A stretch of 64,000 nt of DNA, from positions 168,016-232,015 of the forward strand of contig NZ_JBHLUN010000012.1 of NCBI RefSeq assembly GCF_042433915.1. The letters are read 5' to 3'. The DNA comes from Roseomonas elaeocarpi (GTDB lineage Bacteria; Pseudomonadota; Alphaproteobacteria; Acetobacterales; Acetobacteraceae). The stretch's first letter is position 1. Each line of letters opens with the position of its first letter. This document shows, piece by piece, positions 49,829 through 58,945 of this stretch. The notes under the pieces were generated by a model, which worked only from the letters and a program-made list of their open reading frames with translations, was not told the origin of the DNA and did no database searches. Both the position numbers and the translations under genes were made by a program.

Positions 49829-50673
49829 GCCGCGGGCCCGCGCAGGCGGGGGTCCACCGCGTCGCGCAGCGCCTCGCCGAACAGGGTGAAGCCCAGCGTC
49901 GCCGCGCAGAGCGCCACGGCCGCCAGCGCCACCGGCCAGGTGGAGCGCGCGAGGTTGTTGTAGCCGTCGTGCAGCAGCGCCCCCCAGGAAGCGCGCGGCG
50001 GCGGGATGCCCACGCCCAGGAAGCTCAGGCCCGCCTCGACGGTGATCACCACGGGAATGTCCATGCTGGCCAGCACCAGCAGCGGCCCCAGGATATTGGG
50101 CAGAACGTGGACCAGCACGATGCGGACGGGGCCGGCGCCCAGGGCGCGCTCCGCTTCCAGGAAGGCGCTGTTGCGCACGCCCAGCGTTTGCGCCCGCGCC
50201 ACCCGGCCGAAATGCGGCACCATGGTCAGCGCGATCACCAGCACCACCTTGTCCAGCCCCGGCCCCAGCAGCGCCACCACCGCCAGCGCCAGCAGCAGGC
50301 CCGGAAAGGAGCTGACCACGTCGAAGACCACCAGGATCACGCGTTCCAGCCCCGGCGGCGCGAAGCCGGCCGCGACGCCGGCCGCCGTGCCCGCCAGCAG
50401 CGCCACCGCGATGGTCAGGATCGACACTTCCAGCGCCAGTTGCCCGCCATCGGCCAGCCGCGCCAGCATGTCGCGGCCGAGGTGGTCGGTGCCCAGCCAG
50501 TGTGCCGCGGAAGGCCCGCTGAAGCGGTGCAGCACGTCGAGGCGGTTCGGGTCCCAGGGGATCAGCGCCGGGCCTGCCAGGCTGAACAGCAGCACCAGCA
50601 CCACCAGCACGAGGCCGATGCGCCCGGTACCGTCGCGCCAGATGGCGCGGACCGCCTCCGCAGCGGCGCTCAA
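49825..50673 (-). CDS. Dipeptide/oligopeptide ABC transporter permease (DppC/OppC-type)
   Basis: Inner-membrane permease, 282 residues. A membrane helix at about 15-35, the DppC motif WLGTDHLGRDMLARLADGG, further helices and the EAA loop AERALGAGPVRIVLVHVLP are clear, ending FGEALRDAVDPRLRG. No ATG fits; the TTG at 50673 overlaps the stop of the upstream permease (TTGA) and gives a short, normal N-terminus. It is the third gene of this window with that arrangement. It partners the permease encoded at 50670-51731. Confidence 0.88.
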   Translation of the reverse strand: MSAAAEAVRAIWRDGTGRIGLVLVVLVLLFSLAGPALIPWDPNRLDVLHRFSGPSAAHWLGTDHLGRDMLARLADGGQLALEVSILTIAVALLAGTAAGVAAGFAPPGLERVILVVFDVVSSFPGLLLALAVVALLGPGLDKVVLVIALTMVPHFGRVARAQTLGVRNSAFLEAERALGAGPVRIVLVHVLPNILGPLLVLASMDIPVVITVEAGLSFLGVGIPPPRASWGALLHDGYNNLARSTWPVALAAVALCAATLGFTLFGEALRDAVDPRLRGPAA

Positions 50674-51731
50674 CGCCGCTCCTCCCGCCCCAGGCGCGGG
50701 TCGAGCCAAGCGTAGAGCAGGTCCACCGCGAGGTTGGTCAGCGTAAACACGAAGACCACCACCAGCACGCTCGCCTGCAGCACCGGGTAGTTGCGCAGGT
50801 TGATGGCATCGAAGACCAGCGTGCCGAGGCCGGGGCGCGAGAACACGATCTCGGCGAAGATCGCCCCGCCCAGGAGGCGGCCGACGCCCAGCCCCAGGAT
50901 CGCCAGCGTCGGCAGCGCCGCGAGCTTGAGCGCGTATTTTCCCACGATGCGCCATTCCGCCATGCCGTAGGCGCGGTCGGTGCGGATATGCGGCTCGGCC
51001 AGAACCTCCAGCAGCGAGGCGCGCAGGAGGCGGGCGATGTAGCCGATCCAGCTCAGCCCCAGGGAGAGCGCCGGCAGCACCAGACGCGCGACCGTACCCC
51101 CGCCCCCCGCCGCGCCATCGCCGCCCGTGCCCAGCACCGGCAGCCAGCCGAGCCAGACCGAGAACACCAGCACCAGCACCACCGCCACCACGAAGTTCGG
51201 CACCGCGATCACGCTCACGCTCAGCACCGCCGTCAGCTGGTCGAGCCAGGAGTTGCGGTACACCGCGGCGAAGCAGCCCAGCGGCACCCCCACCGCCACC
51301 GCTAGGCCGATCGCCGCCGCGGTGAGCGAAAGGGTGTAGGGAAACACCTCCAGCACCAGCGCCAGCACCGGGCGGCCGCTGACCACGTCGCGGCCGAGGT
51401 CGCCGCGCAGCACGTTGCCCAGGAAGCGCAGCAGGCGCAGCGGCACCGGTTGGTCCAGGCCCATGGCGGCGGTGAAGGCGGCCACCGCGTCGGGCGTGGC
51501 GCGCGGCCCCAGCATCACCTGCGCCGGGTTGCCCGGGATCGCCAGCGTCAGCGCGAAGAGCAGCACCGTGGCGCCGAGCAGCACCATTGCGGTGGTGAGC
51601 AGCCGGCCGCCGAGGTAGCGCAGCGTCGGCGGCACGGGCGCGCGCGGCGGCTTCGGGCCGGCCGGTCCCGCGGCGTGCCCGCGCAGCGCGGCGGGCGGCG
51701 CCGGCGCGACGCCGCTGCCGGCGAGGCTCAC
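50670..51731 (-). CDS. Dipeptide/oligopeptide ABC transporter permease (DppB/OppB-type)
   Basis: Inner-membrane permease, 353 residues. An Ala/Pro-rich cytoplasmic N-tail of about 36 residues precedes the first helix (TTAMVLLGATVLLFALTLAI). GLDQPVPLRLLRFLGNVLRG and GDLGRDVVSG follow as in DppB, then further helices with an EAA-type loop (AYGMAEWRIVGKYALKLAAL). GTG at 51731 is used as start with a GGGGCAGGG site; a later start that removes part of the tail is possible. The binding-protein gene is 91 bases upstream. Confidence 0.88.
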   Translation of the reverse strand: MSLAGSGVAPAPPAALRGHAAGPAGPKPPRAPVPPTLRYLGGRLLTTAMVLLGATVLLFALTLAIPGNPAQVMLGPRATPDAVAAFTAAMGLDQPVPLRLLRFLGNVLRGDLGRDVVSGRPVLALVLEVFPYTLSLTAAAIGLAVAVGVPLGCFAAVYRNSWLDQLTAVLSVSVIAVPNFVVAVVLVLVFSVWLGWLPVLGTGGDGAAGGGGTVARLVLPALSLGLSWIGYIARLLRASLLEVLAEPHIRTDRAYGMAEWRIVGKYALKLAALPTLAILGLGVGRLLGGAIFAEIVFSRPGLGTLVFDAINLRNYPVLQASVLVVVFVFTLTNLAVDLLYAWLDPRLGREERR

Positions 51732-51822
51732 CGGCCCTGCCCCGCCCAGCGCGGCCGCGCGGCGCCGCGCCCGGCCATGCCGGCGTCATCCGGGCGCGAC
51801 CCGCCCGGCCGGTGGCGCGGGG

Positions 51823-53424
51823 TCACGCGCTGCGGAACCGCGCCAGCAGCATGTCGTCGCCGTTGGGCATCACCGCGGGCTGGAGCCAGTCACGGAAGCC
51901 CATGACGTTCTTCTCGTGCGTCAGCCAGATAAAGGCGGCCGAGGCCTCCATGACCTTTTGCGCCTCGATGTAGAGGCGGGCGCGCTCCGCCTTGTCGTCG
52001 GTGGCGCCGGCGCGCCGGTACAGCTCGTCATATTCGGGGGAGCGCCAGCGTTCCCAGTTCCATTGCCCCACCTGGTCCGCCGTGAACCATTGCAGCTGGA
52101 AGGCCGGGTCCGCCTTGCCGCCGAAGCGCTGGAGCGACAAGTCGAGCGCCTTGCCGGCATCGCCGCTGCCGGCGGACCAGAAGGTGCCGGCATCCTGCAC
52201 GTCGAGGTCGAGCTGGATGCCAACCTCGGCCAGCAGCGCCTGGGTGATCACGCCCACGTTCTGGAAGACCGGGCGGTTGAGCAGCGTCAGCCGCGTGCGG
52301 AAGCCGTTCGGCATCCCGGCCTCGGCTAGCAGCTTCTTCGCCGCCGCCACGTCGCGGGCCGGGCGCGGCGCGTCCTTCCAGTAGCCCAGCAGCGGCGGCG
52401 CGATCGGCCCGGTGGCGGTGCCCACCGCGCCGTCGTAGCCGCCCTGGGTGATCTGCTCGGGGTCGAGGGCCAGGCGGATCGCCTGCCGCACGCGCAGGTC
52501 GGTGAAGGGCGGCTTCTCCACGTTGATGCCGATCCAGACCATGTTGATGCTGTCCTGGTTCAGCACCCGGGTGGCCGGCAGCTTCGCCACCGCGGCGGCC
52601 GAGGAGGGCTCCACCGCGGTGAACTGCAGCTCATCGGCCCGCAGCGCCAGTTCCGCGGTCTTCGGGTCGCGCACCGGGCGCACCACGATCTCGTCGAAAT
52701 CGGGCTTGTCGCCCACCCAGTCGGGGTTGCGCCGCAGCACCACGCGCTGGTTGGGCACCCATTCCCCGAACAGGTAGGGCCCGGTGCCGATCACCCGCAG
52801 CGGCTGCCGGTCGGTGCGGTAGGCCCCGGCCTCCAGCGCCTTGCGCGAGTAGATCAGCCCCGAACCCTCCGGCAGCACCACGGTCCAGAGTTGCGGCGCT
52901 GGCTTCTTGAGCAGGATGCGGCCGGAAAGCGGGCCGGTGACCTCGACGTGGTCCAGCGCGTCCCAGTCGGCCTTGTAGGTGGAAGGGCGGCCGTCCGGGC
53001 CGGGCTGGCTGAAGCTTTCAAAGGAGAACTTCACGTCCTCGGCCGTCATCTCGCCCGAGCCGTCGTGCCACTTGAGGCCGGGCCGGAGTTCGAAGCTGAT
53101 CTCGGTGGGCGAGACCTGGGTGATGCTGCGCGCGGCCTGGAGTTCCCAGTCGAAGGTGCCCGGCTTGAAGGAGATCAGCCCCTGCATCACCGCGCGCATG
53201 ATGTTGGCTTCCTGGAAGCTCGTGCGCGAGGTCGGCAGCAGGGCGCCTTGAATGTCGCGCGACATGGCCACGGCCAGGCTGCGCGGGCGCCCCTGCGAGC
53301 CACCTTGCCCTGGGCCTTGCGCGGCCGCCTGCGCCAGCGCGGCGGGGGCGAGGCCGCCGAGGGCGGTTGCGGCGGAAAGACTGGCGGTGGCCGACAGCAG
53401 CTGCCGGCGGGTCGGTTGGCGCAT
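51823..53424 (-). CDS. Peptide-type ABC transporter substrate-binding protein (SBP family 5)
   Basis: Periplasmic binding protein of the importer encoded downstream, 533 residues. The signal peptide carries a twin-arginine-like TRRQLLSATASLS and cleavage is likely near ALAQ (about residue 32). Family marks: FELRPGLKWHDGSGEMTAEDVKFSF in parts (LRPGLKWHDG, TAEDVKFSF), VIGTGPYLFGEWVPNQ and DLRVRQAIRLALD. AGGAGG lies 7 bases before the ATG. The DUF1684 gene is 173 bases upstream on the same strand and may be co-transcribed. Confidence 0.92.
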   Translation of the reverse strand: MRQPTRRQLLSATASLSAATALGGLAPAALAQAAAQGPGQGGSQGRPRSLAVAMSRDIQGALLPTSRTSFQEANIMRAVMQGLISFKPGTFDWELQAARSITQVSPTEISFELRPGLKWHDGSGEMTAEDVKFSFESFSQPGPDGRPSTYKADWDALDHVEVTGPLSGRILLKKPAPQLWTVVLPEGSGLIYSRKALEAGAYRTDRQPLRVIGTGPYLFGEWVPNQRVVLRRNPDWVGDKPDFDEIVVRPVRDPKTAELALRADELQFTAVEPSSAAAVAKLPATRVLNQDSINMVWIGINVEKPPFTDLRVRQAIRLALDPEQITQGGYDGAVGTATGPIAPPLLGYWKDAPRPARDVAAAKKLLAEAGMPNGFRTRLTLLNRPVFQNVGVITQALLAEVGIQLDLDVQDAGTFWSAGSGDAGKALDLSLQRFGGKADPAFQLQWFTADQVGQWNWERWRSPEYDELYRRAGATDDKAERARLYIEAQKVMEASAAFIWLTHEKNVMGFRDWLQPAVMPNGDDMLLARFRSA

Positions 53425-53597
53425 CGCGTGGCCTCCTGGAACAATCCCGGCCGTTCCCCCGGGAAGCGGGTCGGACCTCGCCTCGCGGCTTCGGGAGGAC
53501 ATAGAAACGATCCGTCCCGGCCGGGGCAAGCAGCGGGTCCGCGATGGGGCGGGTGATGAACGGGTCTTGAACGGGACCGGGGCGAGGATTCCCGCCC

Positions 53598-54344
53598 TCA
53601 GCCCTCCGGCAGGCGTTCCCCCGCGCGCACGGCCATGGGCAGGCGGTTGCCGCGCGGTGCCAGCGGGCAGGTGTAGCGCGGCGAGTAGGCGCAGGACGGG
53701 AAGTAGCTGAAGTTGAAGTCCAGCACCGTGCGGCCGGCCCCGTCGCGGCCGAGATCGGCGCTCTTGATCGTGTCCAGCAGGTAGCGCCCGGCGCCGTAGG
53801 TTTCCCGGCCGCTGGTGGCGTCGGCGAAGGGCAGGAACACGCCGCCGCCGTAGCCGCGCATCCAGTAGAGCACCAACTCGCCCCCCAGCGCCTCGCCCAG
53901 CCCCTCGGTGCGGGCGAAACCGTCCAGCACCACGGCCCCGTCGGCGCCGGCCGGCAGTTCCAGCACCTCGGCGGTCTCGGGCGGCCGCAGCGTGACGGCG
54001 AATCGCAGCGCGGGATCGTAGGGATAGAGGCGCGGGCCAGGATGGGCGGCGCGCGCCGCCGGCTCGATCGGGGATTGTGGGTGGCTGCGGAACAGCGCCG
54101 CGCGGGTGTCGCGCCACAGCTGCCAGGCGCGCTCCGGCTCGGGCTCGGCCCGGATCGCGGCGTAAAGGTCGGCCACGCGCCGGCGCCAGTCCCACAGCGC
54201 CGCAGTGTCGCCCCCGGTGAGATCCCCAGCGGGGTTCCAGGCGGAGGTCCCAGTGGGGTTCTCACTGGAGTTCCCAAAGGGGCTCCCAGCGGAAGTCCCG
54301 GCGGCGGGGCCCGCCGCGTGCGGATCGTTCGGGGGCTGCGTCAT
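53598..54344 (-). CDS. DUF1684 domain protein
   Basis: A 248-residue soluble protein with a complete DUF1684 core: ETYGAGRYLLDTIKSADLG, LDFNFSYFPSCAYSPRYTCP and LAPRGNRLPMAVRAGE near the C-terminus. The family has no firm biochemical role that I can name. The first ~45 residues are Gly/Ser/Pro/Asn low complexity (SAGSPFGNSSENP), encoded by an imperfect repeat between about 54220 and 54300. ATG 54344 is chosen as the nearest start to this region; a start 12 codons earlier is possible. Link to the importer is inferred from strand and proximity only. Confidence 0.85.
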   Translation of the reverse strand: MTQPPNDPHAAGPAAGTSAGSPFGNSSENPTGTSAWNPAGDLTGGDTAALWDWRRRVADLYAAIRAEPEPERAWQLWRDTRAALFRSHPQSPIEPAARAAHPGPRLYPYDPALRFAVTLRPPETAEVLELPAGADGAVVLDGFARTEGLGEALGGELVLYWMRGYGGGVFLPFADATSGRETYGAGRYLLDTIKSADLGRDGAGRTVLDFNFSYFPSCAYSPRYTCPLAPRGNRLPMAVRAGERLPEG

Positions 54345-54482
54345 GCCACCGCCATAGACGCCCGGCGCCTGCCGGGGCAACGCGTCACGGCGTCACACTC
54401 CCGCGCACCGGGTCGCCAGCGCGCGAAGGGTCGTGGCCGTGGCCACCGCGCGGGGGCGCGTCGGAAGGTCGGCCTGGGTGGC

Positions 54483-54698
54483 TCAGGATTGCCGCGTGGC
54501 GAGCGGCGTGACCGAGAGCGGGGTGTCCGGCATTTCCGGTGCGATGGTCAGGCCGACGGAGACGCGGAGCGGCAGCCACTCGGCAACCCAGTCCGACCGC
54601 TGCTCCAGCACCATGAAGGCGCCGAAATAGGCGGTCAGCAACAGGCCCGTGGCAACAAACACTCCGGCCATGTCGCGCAGGGGGGATGAGCGACGCAT
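54483..54698 (-). CDS. Small single-pass membrane protein, unknown
   Basis: A 71-residue protein with one hydrophobic helix (about 12-31, GVFVATGLLLTAYFGAFMVL) after a basic N-terminus, so the C-terminal 40 residues would lie in the periplasm. The ATG at 54698 follows an AAGGA site; an alternative start nine codons earlier lacks one. The upstream 50 bases are unusually A/T-rich for this genome, consistent with its own promoter. No recognisable family. Confidence 0.55.
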   Translation of the reverse strand: MRRSSPLRDMAGVFVATGLLLTAYFGAFMVLEQRSDWVAEWLPLRVSVGLTIAPEMPDTPLSVTPLATRQS

Positions 54699-54818
54699 GA
54701 CGCGATGTTCCTTGTCCAGCAACACTCTGCATCATTTACCGGAGGGGTTAACAGGTCATTTGAAGCCGGAACAAATTTTTCTCGTGCCGTGGTTGTGCCC
54801 GGTACCGCGTCGTTGTGG

Positions 54819-54865
54819 CCGCGTCCCTGCGCCGGACCTCCGGAAGGGCAGGCGGAGGGACGCGG
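54819..54865 (-). terminator. Long inverted repeat after the GH15 gene
   Basis: CCGCGTCCC pairs perfectly with GGGACGCGG 47 bases end to end, and inside CCTCCG can pair with CGGAGG. It begins 11 bases after the GH15 stop on the minus strand. No T-run follows. Confidence 0.5.
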
Positions 54866-54875
54866 CAGGGGCCGC

Positions 54876-56684
54876 TCAGCCGCCGCGCCGGATCACCGTG
54901 CCGCACAGGCCCAGCGCGGTGTTCACCAGCGCCAGGTGGCTCAGCGCCTGGGGAAAGTTGCCGATCAGACGGCGGCTGGGGACGTGGTATTCCTCCGACA
55001 ACAGGCCGACGTCGTTGCGCAGCGCCAGCACCCGCTCGAACAGCGCGCGCGCATCGTCGTGGCGCCCCTGCATCATCATGCAGTCGGCCAGCCAGCAGGA
55101 ACAGGCGATGAAGCTGCCTTCCTCGGCACGGATCAGCGGCGCGCCGAAGGGGGCGGCCATCCGGCGCACGAGGCCGCCTTCCAGCAGGTGCTCCTCGATC
55201 GCGGTGATCGTGGCGGCCATGCGCGGCTCGTCGGCCGGCAGGAAGCCGGTGAGCGGCAGCAGCAGCAGCGAGGCGTCGAGGCTGCGCGAGCCGTAGTGCT
55301 GCACGAAGGTGCCGGTGCGACTGTTGAAGCCGTGCTCGCAGATGTCGGCGTGGATCTCGTCGCGCAGGCGGCGGAAGCGCGCCATCTCCTCCGCCGAAAC
55401 GCCGCTCCGCCTGTCGTCGAGGCGCAGGAAGCGGTCCACCGCGATCCAGGCCATGGCCTTGGAATACACGTAGTGCTGCGGCGCGTCGCGGGATTCCCAC
55501 AGGCCCTGGTCGGGCTCGCGCCAGATCCGTTCGACGTGCCGCACGAGGCGCAAGGACACCTCGGCCGAATGGTGGCTGCTGTCGATGCCGGCCCCGCGCG
55601 CCAGCAGCGTGCTGTCCAGGACCTCGCCGTAGATGTCGAGCTGCCGCTGCCCGGCCGCGGCGTTGCCGACGCGCACCGGCTGCGCGCCGTCGTAGCCCGG
55701 CAGCCAGGGGACGTTCCATTCCTCCAGCCGTCGCTCGCCGTCGAGGCGGTACATGATGCGCATCTTCTCCGGCAGGCCGCCGATCGCCCGCAGCAGCCAG
55801 TCGTGCCAGGCCCGCGCCTCGTCCCGGAAGCCGGCATTGAGCAGGGCCGTCAGCGTGAAGGTGGAATCGCGCAGCCAGCAGTAGCGGTAGTCCCAGTTCA
55901 TGTTGCCGCCCGGGATCTCGGGCAGGCCCAGCGTCGGCGCCGCCACCAGCCCGCCGGTGGGATGGTGGATCAGCGCCTTGAGCGTGATCAGCGACCGGCG
56001 CACCGCCTCGGGCCAGTCGGTGGGCTTGCTGAACGGCGCGATCCAGTCGCGCCAGTGCCGCTCCGTCGCGTCCAGCAGCGCCCAGGCGTCCAGCGGCTCC
56101 GGCGGCGGCAGGTGGGACGGGCCGTGCTGGAGGGTGAAGGCCAGGCGCTGCCCGGCCCGGACGGTGAAGCGGCCCTCGGCCCCGTGCTCGGTGGTGTCCA
56201 GCGGCACTTCGGTGCGGAACACCACCTTGTTGGCCCCCACCACCGCGACGAGGCCGGATTCATGGCAGGCGCTCTCGCGCGACACCCAGGGCGGCATGGA
56301 GCCGTAGTCGAAGCTCAGCTGCAGGGTGCAGCGCATCGCCACCTCGCCCTCCAGCCCTTCCACCAGCCGCAGCAGCGAGGCCTCGCCGTCGGGACGGACC
56401 GGCATGAAGTCGATCACTCGCACGGCGCCGGCGCGGGTGCGGAACCCGGTTTCCAGCACCAGCGTGTCGGGGCGGTAGCGGCGCGACACCGCGGGCTCCC
56501 CACCCTCCCCGTCCTCCGGCGCGATGCGCCAGTAGCCGTGGCGCTCCTCGCCCAGGAGGGCCGCGAAGCAGGCGTCGCTGTCGAAGCGCGGCCAGCACAG
56601 CCAGTCCACCGCGCCGTCGCGCGCCACCAGGGCGGCCGTCTGACCGTCGCCGATCATGGCGTAATCTTCGATGGGCTTGGACAT
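54876..56684 (-). CDS. Glycoside hydrolase family 15 (glucoamylase/trehalase-like)
   Basis: A 602-residue cytoplasmic glycosidase. The N-terminal beta domain starts PIEDYAMIGDGQTAALVARDG and DWLCWPRFDSDACFAALLG, and the (alpha/alpha)6 barrel follows with NWDYRYCWLRDSTFTL. The likely catalytic acid is Glu in PDQGLWESR and the base is Glu in EEGSFIACSCWLAD. Relatives hydrolyse alpha-glucosides, in some bacteria trehalose. It is divergent from an SDR gene and a ROK sugar kinase, which could phosphorylate the glucose released. Confidence 0.93.
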   Translation of the reverse strand: MSKPIEDYAMIGDGQTAALVARDGAVDWLCWPRFDSDACFAALLGEERHGYWRIAPEDGEGGEPAVSRRYRPDTLVLETGFRTRAGAVRVIDFMPVRPDGEASLLRLVEGLEGEVAMRCTLQLSFDYGSMPPWVSRESACHESGLVAVVGANKVVFRTEVPLDTTEHGAEGRFTVRAGQRLAFTLQHGPSHLPPPEPLDAWALLDATERHWRDWIAPFSKPTDWPEAVRRSLITLKALIHHPTGGLVAAPTLGLPEIPGGNMNWDYRYCWLRDSTFTLTALLNAGFRDEARAWHDWLLRAIGGLPEKMRIMYRLDGERRLEEWNVPWLPGYDGAQPVRVGNAAAGQRQLDIYGEVLDSTLLARGAGIDSSHHSAEVSLRLVRHVERIWREPDQGLWESRDAPQHYVYSKAMAWIAVDRFLRLDDRRSGVSAEEMARFRRLRDEIHADICEHGFNSRTGTFVQHYGSRSLDASLLLLPLTGFLPADEPRMAATITAIEEHLLEGGLVRRMAAPFGAPLIRAEEGSFIACSCWLADCMMMQGRHDDARALFERVLALRNDVGLLSEEYHVPSRRLIGNFPQALSHLALVNTALGLCGTVIRRGG

Positions 56685-56788
56685 GGGGCTGCAACTCTCG
56701 GGGAGCGGCCCGGCTGCCGCATCGCTCCAGGCAACGCGGGCGGGGGCCTCACGTTGGCGCTGCGAGATCAGGTTTCGGAGGGTGCGGC

Positions 56789-57781
56789 GTGGCGCGGATC
56801 GTGGTGGTGACGGGCGGCAGCGCCGGCGTGGGGCGCGCGACGGCGCGGGAATTCGCCCGGCAGGGCTGGGACGTGGCGGTGATCGCCCGGGGCGTGGAGC
56901 GGCTGGAGGAAACGGCGGCGGAGCTGCGCGGCATGGGGGTGCGCGCGCTGGCGATCCCGGCCGACGTGGCCGACGACAAGGCGATCGACGCCGCGGCCGA
57001 GCGGGTGGAGCGCGAGCTCGGCCCGATCGAGGTCTGGGTCAACAACGCCATGGCCACCGTCTTCGCGCCAGTGATGGAGGTGACGGCCGAGGAGTTCCGG
57101 CGCGGCACCGAGGTCACCTATCTCGGCACGGTGCACGGCACCGTCGCGGCGCTGCGGCGGATGCGTCGGCGGCGGCGCGGCACGATCGTCAATGTCGGCT
57201 CGGCGCTGGTGTACCGCTCCATCCCGCTGCAGGCGGTGTACTGCGCCGCCAAGGCCGCGATCCGCGGCTTCACCGACAGCCTGCGCTCCGAGCTGATCCA
57301 CGACCGCGCCAATATCCACCTGACCATGGTGCACCTGCCGGCGGTGAACACGCCGCAATTCGACTGGTCGCGCAACCGGATGGGCAAGATGGCGCAGCCG
57401 GTGCCGCCGATCTTCCAGCCCGAGGTTCCGGCGCGCGCCATCGTCTTCGCGGCCACCCACCGGCGGCGCGAGATCTGGGTGGGGCTGCCGACGGTCAAGG
57501 CGATCATCGGCAACCGCCTCGCGCCCGGCTTCGCGGACCGCTACCTCGCGAAGCACGGCTACGACACGCAGATGGGCGACAGGCCCCAGCCCGCTTCCGC
57601 CCCGGGCAACCTGTTCCAGCCGGTGGCGGGCCACCAGGCGGCGCATGGCCGCTTCGACCACCTGGCGCGCCGCGGCTCGTGGGAAATGTTCACCACCTAC
57701 CACAAGGGCGCGGTGGTGGCGGCGCTGGGCGTCGGGCTGCTGTCGGGCCTGCACCTGCTCGCCCGGCGCTGGCGGATCTGA
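56789..57781 (+). CDS. SDR family oxidoreductase with C-terminal membrane segment
   Basis: A 330-residue SDR. TGGSAGVG (8-15), NNAMATVFAP, VGSALVYRSIP and the catalytic YCAAK are present. The ~90 residues beyond the SDR core end in a hydrophobic helix (VVAALGVGLLSGLHLLARRW), so it may be tail-anchored in the membrane, a variant often found beside GH15 and stress genes. It begins with GTG after a GGAGGG site and lies 24 bases before the ROK kinase gene, so both are one operon, divergent from GH15. Confidence 0.88.
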   Translation: MARIVVVTGGSAGVGRATAREFARQGWDVAVIARGVERLEETAAELRGMGVRALAIPADVADDKAIDAAAERVERELGPIEVWVNNAMATVFAPVMEVTAEEFRRGTEVTYLGTVHGTVAALRRMRRRRRGTIVNVGSALVYRSIPLQAVYCAAKAAIRGFTDSLRSELIHDRANIHLTMVHLPAVNTPQFDWSRNRMGKMAQPVPPIFQPEVPARAIVFAATHRRREIWVGLPTVKAIIGNRLAPGFADRYLAKHGYDTQMGDRPQPASAPGNLFQPVAGHQAAHGRFDHLARRGSWEMFTTYHKGAVVAALGVGLLSGLHLLARRWRI

Positions 57782-57804
57782 GCGCACGGCGCGATAAGCC
57801 GCGC

Positions 57805-58791
57805 ATGAGCAGCGACCCACAGCCGGGAAGCCCCTCGCCGGGCGCTCCCCCCAACGTCATCGGCATCGACCTGGGCGGCACGCAGCTGCGCGTGGCGCTG
57901 GTGGACCCGGCGGGGCGCATCCTGCGCGCCGAGCGCCAGCGCACCGACGCGCAAGGCGGGCCGGAAGCGGTGATCGGGCAGATGCGGGCGATGATCGCGG
58001 CGCTGCGCGACGAGAACACCGCGGCGATCGGCGTCGGCCTGCCCGGCACCTTCGACGCCGCCGAGGGGCGCGTCATCCACATGGTGGCGCTGCCGGGCTG
58101 GCGCGACGTGCCGCTGGCCGGGCGCCTGCGGGAGCTGACGGGGCTACCGGCCGCGCTGGAGAACGACGCCAAGGTCGCGGCGATCGGCGAATGGCATGCC
58201 GGTGCCGGCCAGGGCTGCCGCAGCTTCTGCTACGTCACGGTGTCCACCGGCATCGGCGGCGGCATCGTGGTGGACGGTCGGCTGCTGCGCGGCCTGGGCG
58301 GCCTCGCGGGCGAGATCGGCCATACCCGGATCGCCGAAACCTCCGAGCCCTGCAACTGCGGCCAGCGCGGCTGCTGGGAGGCGCTGGCCTCGGGCACCGC
58401 GCTGGGGCGGCGTGCCAGGGCGGCGGTGGCGGCGGAGCCCGCGTGTCACCTGGCAGCGGTAGCCGGCGACGCGCCCGCCACCGGCGAACATGCCGGCCGG
58501 GCGGCGCGCGAAGGCTGCGCCGTGGCCGCTCGCGTGCTGGAGGAAGAAGCGGTGCTGCTGGGCGTGGGCTTCCGCAACCTCCACCACCTTTACGCGCCGG
58601 AGCGGATCGTGGTGGGCGGCGGCGTCTCCGCCCTGCTGGAGGAGATGCGCCCCACCATCGAGCGCACCCTGCGCGAGCAGCTGCTGCCCGGCTTCCGCCC
58701 GGCCGAGATCCTCCGCGCGGCGCTGGGCGACGATGCCGGGCTGGTGGGCGCCGCCGGCGTGGCGCGCGAGGTCCTGGCCCGCCGGGACTGA
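57805..58791 (+). CDS. ROK family sugar kinase (glucokinase-like)
   Basis: A 328-residue ROK kinase. The phosphate-binding IGIDLGGTQLRVAL is at about 18-31, the catalytic Asp in ALENDAKVAAIGEW, GIGGGIVVDGRLLRG follows, and the zinc-binding CNCGQRGCWEALAS with the preceding GEIGHT is complete. The substrate is probably glucose or another hexose, in agreement with the GH15 gene nearby. ATG 57805 gives a 17-residue Pro/Ser-rich N-tail before the domain; a much longer open frame overlaps the SDR gene and is rejected. Confidence 0.92.
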   Translation: MSSDPQPGSPSPGAPPNVIGIDLGGTQLRVALVDPAGRILRAERQRTDAQGGPEAVIGQMRAMIAALRDENTAAIGVGLPGTFDAAEGRVIHMVALPGWRDVPLAGRLRELTGLPAALENDAKVAAIGEWHAGAGQGCRSFCYVTVSTGIGGGIVVDGRLLRGLGGLAGEIGHTRIAETSEPCNCGQRGCWEALASGTALGRRARAAVAAEPACHLAAVAGDAPATGEHAGRAAREGCAVAARVLEEEAVLLGVGFRNLHHLYAPERIVVGGGVSALLEEMRPTIERTLREQLLPGFRPAEILRAALGDDAGLVGAAGVAREVLARRD

Positions 58792-58945
58792 GCCGAAGGG
58801 GGCCGAGCCCGGGGTCAGCGAGGGCGCGGCCGACGGGAGCCGGCCGAAGGGGTCGACCGGTGAACCGAGCCGGCAGGCCCCGGGCGCGATGTCGCACCCG
58901 GAGGCCGTCAAGAGACCTTTTCCTGGCCGCGCTCCCGATGCCTCC

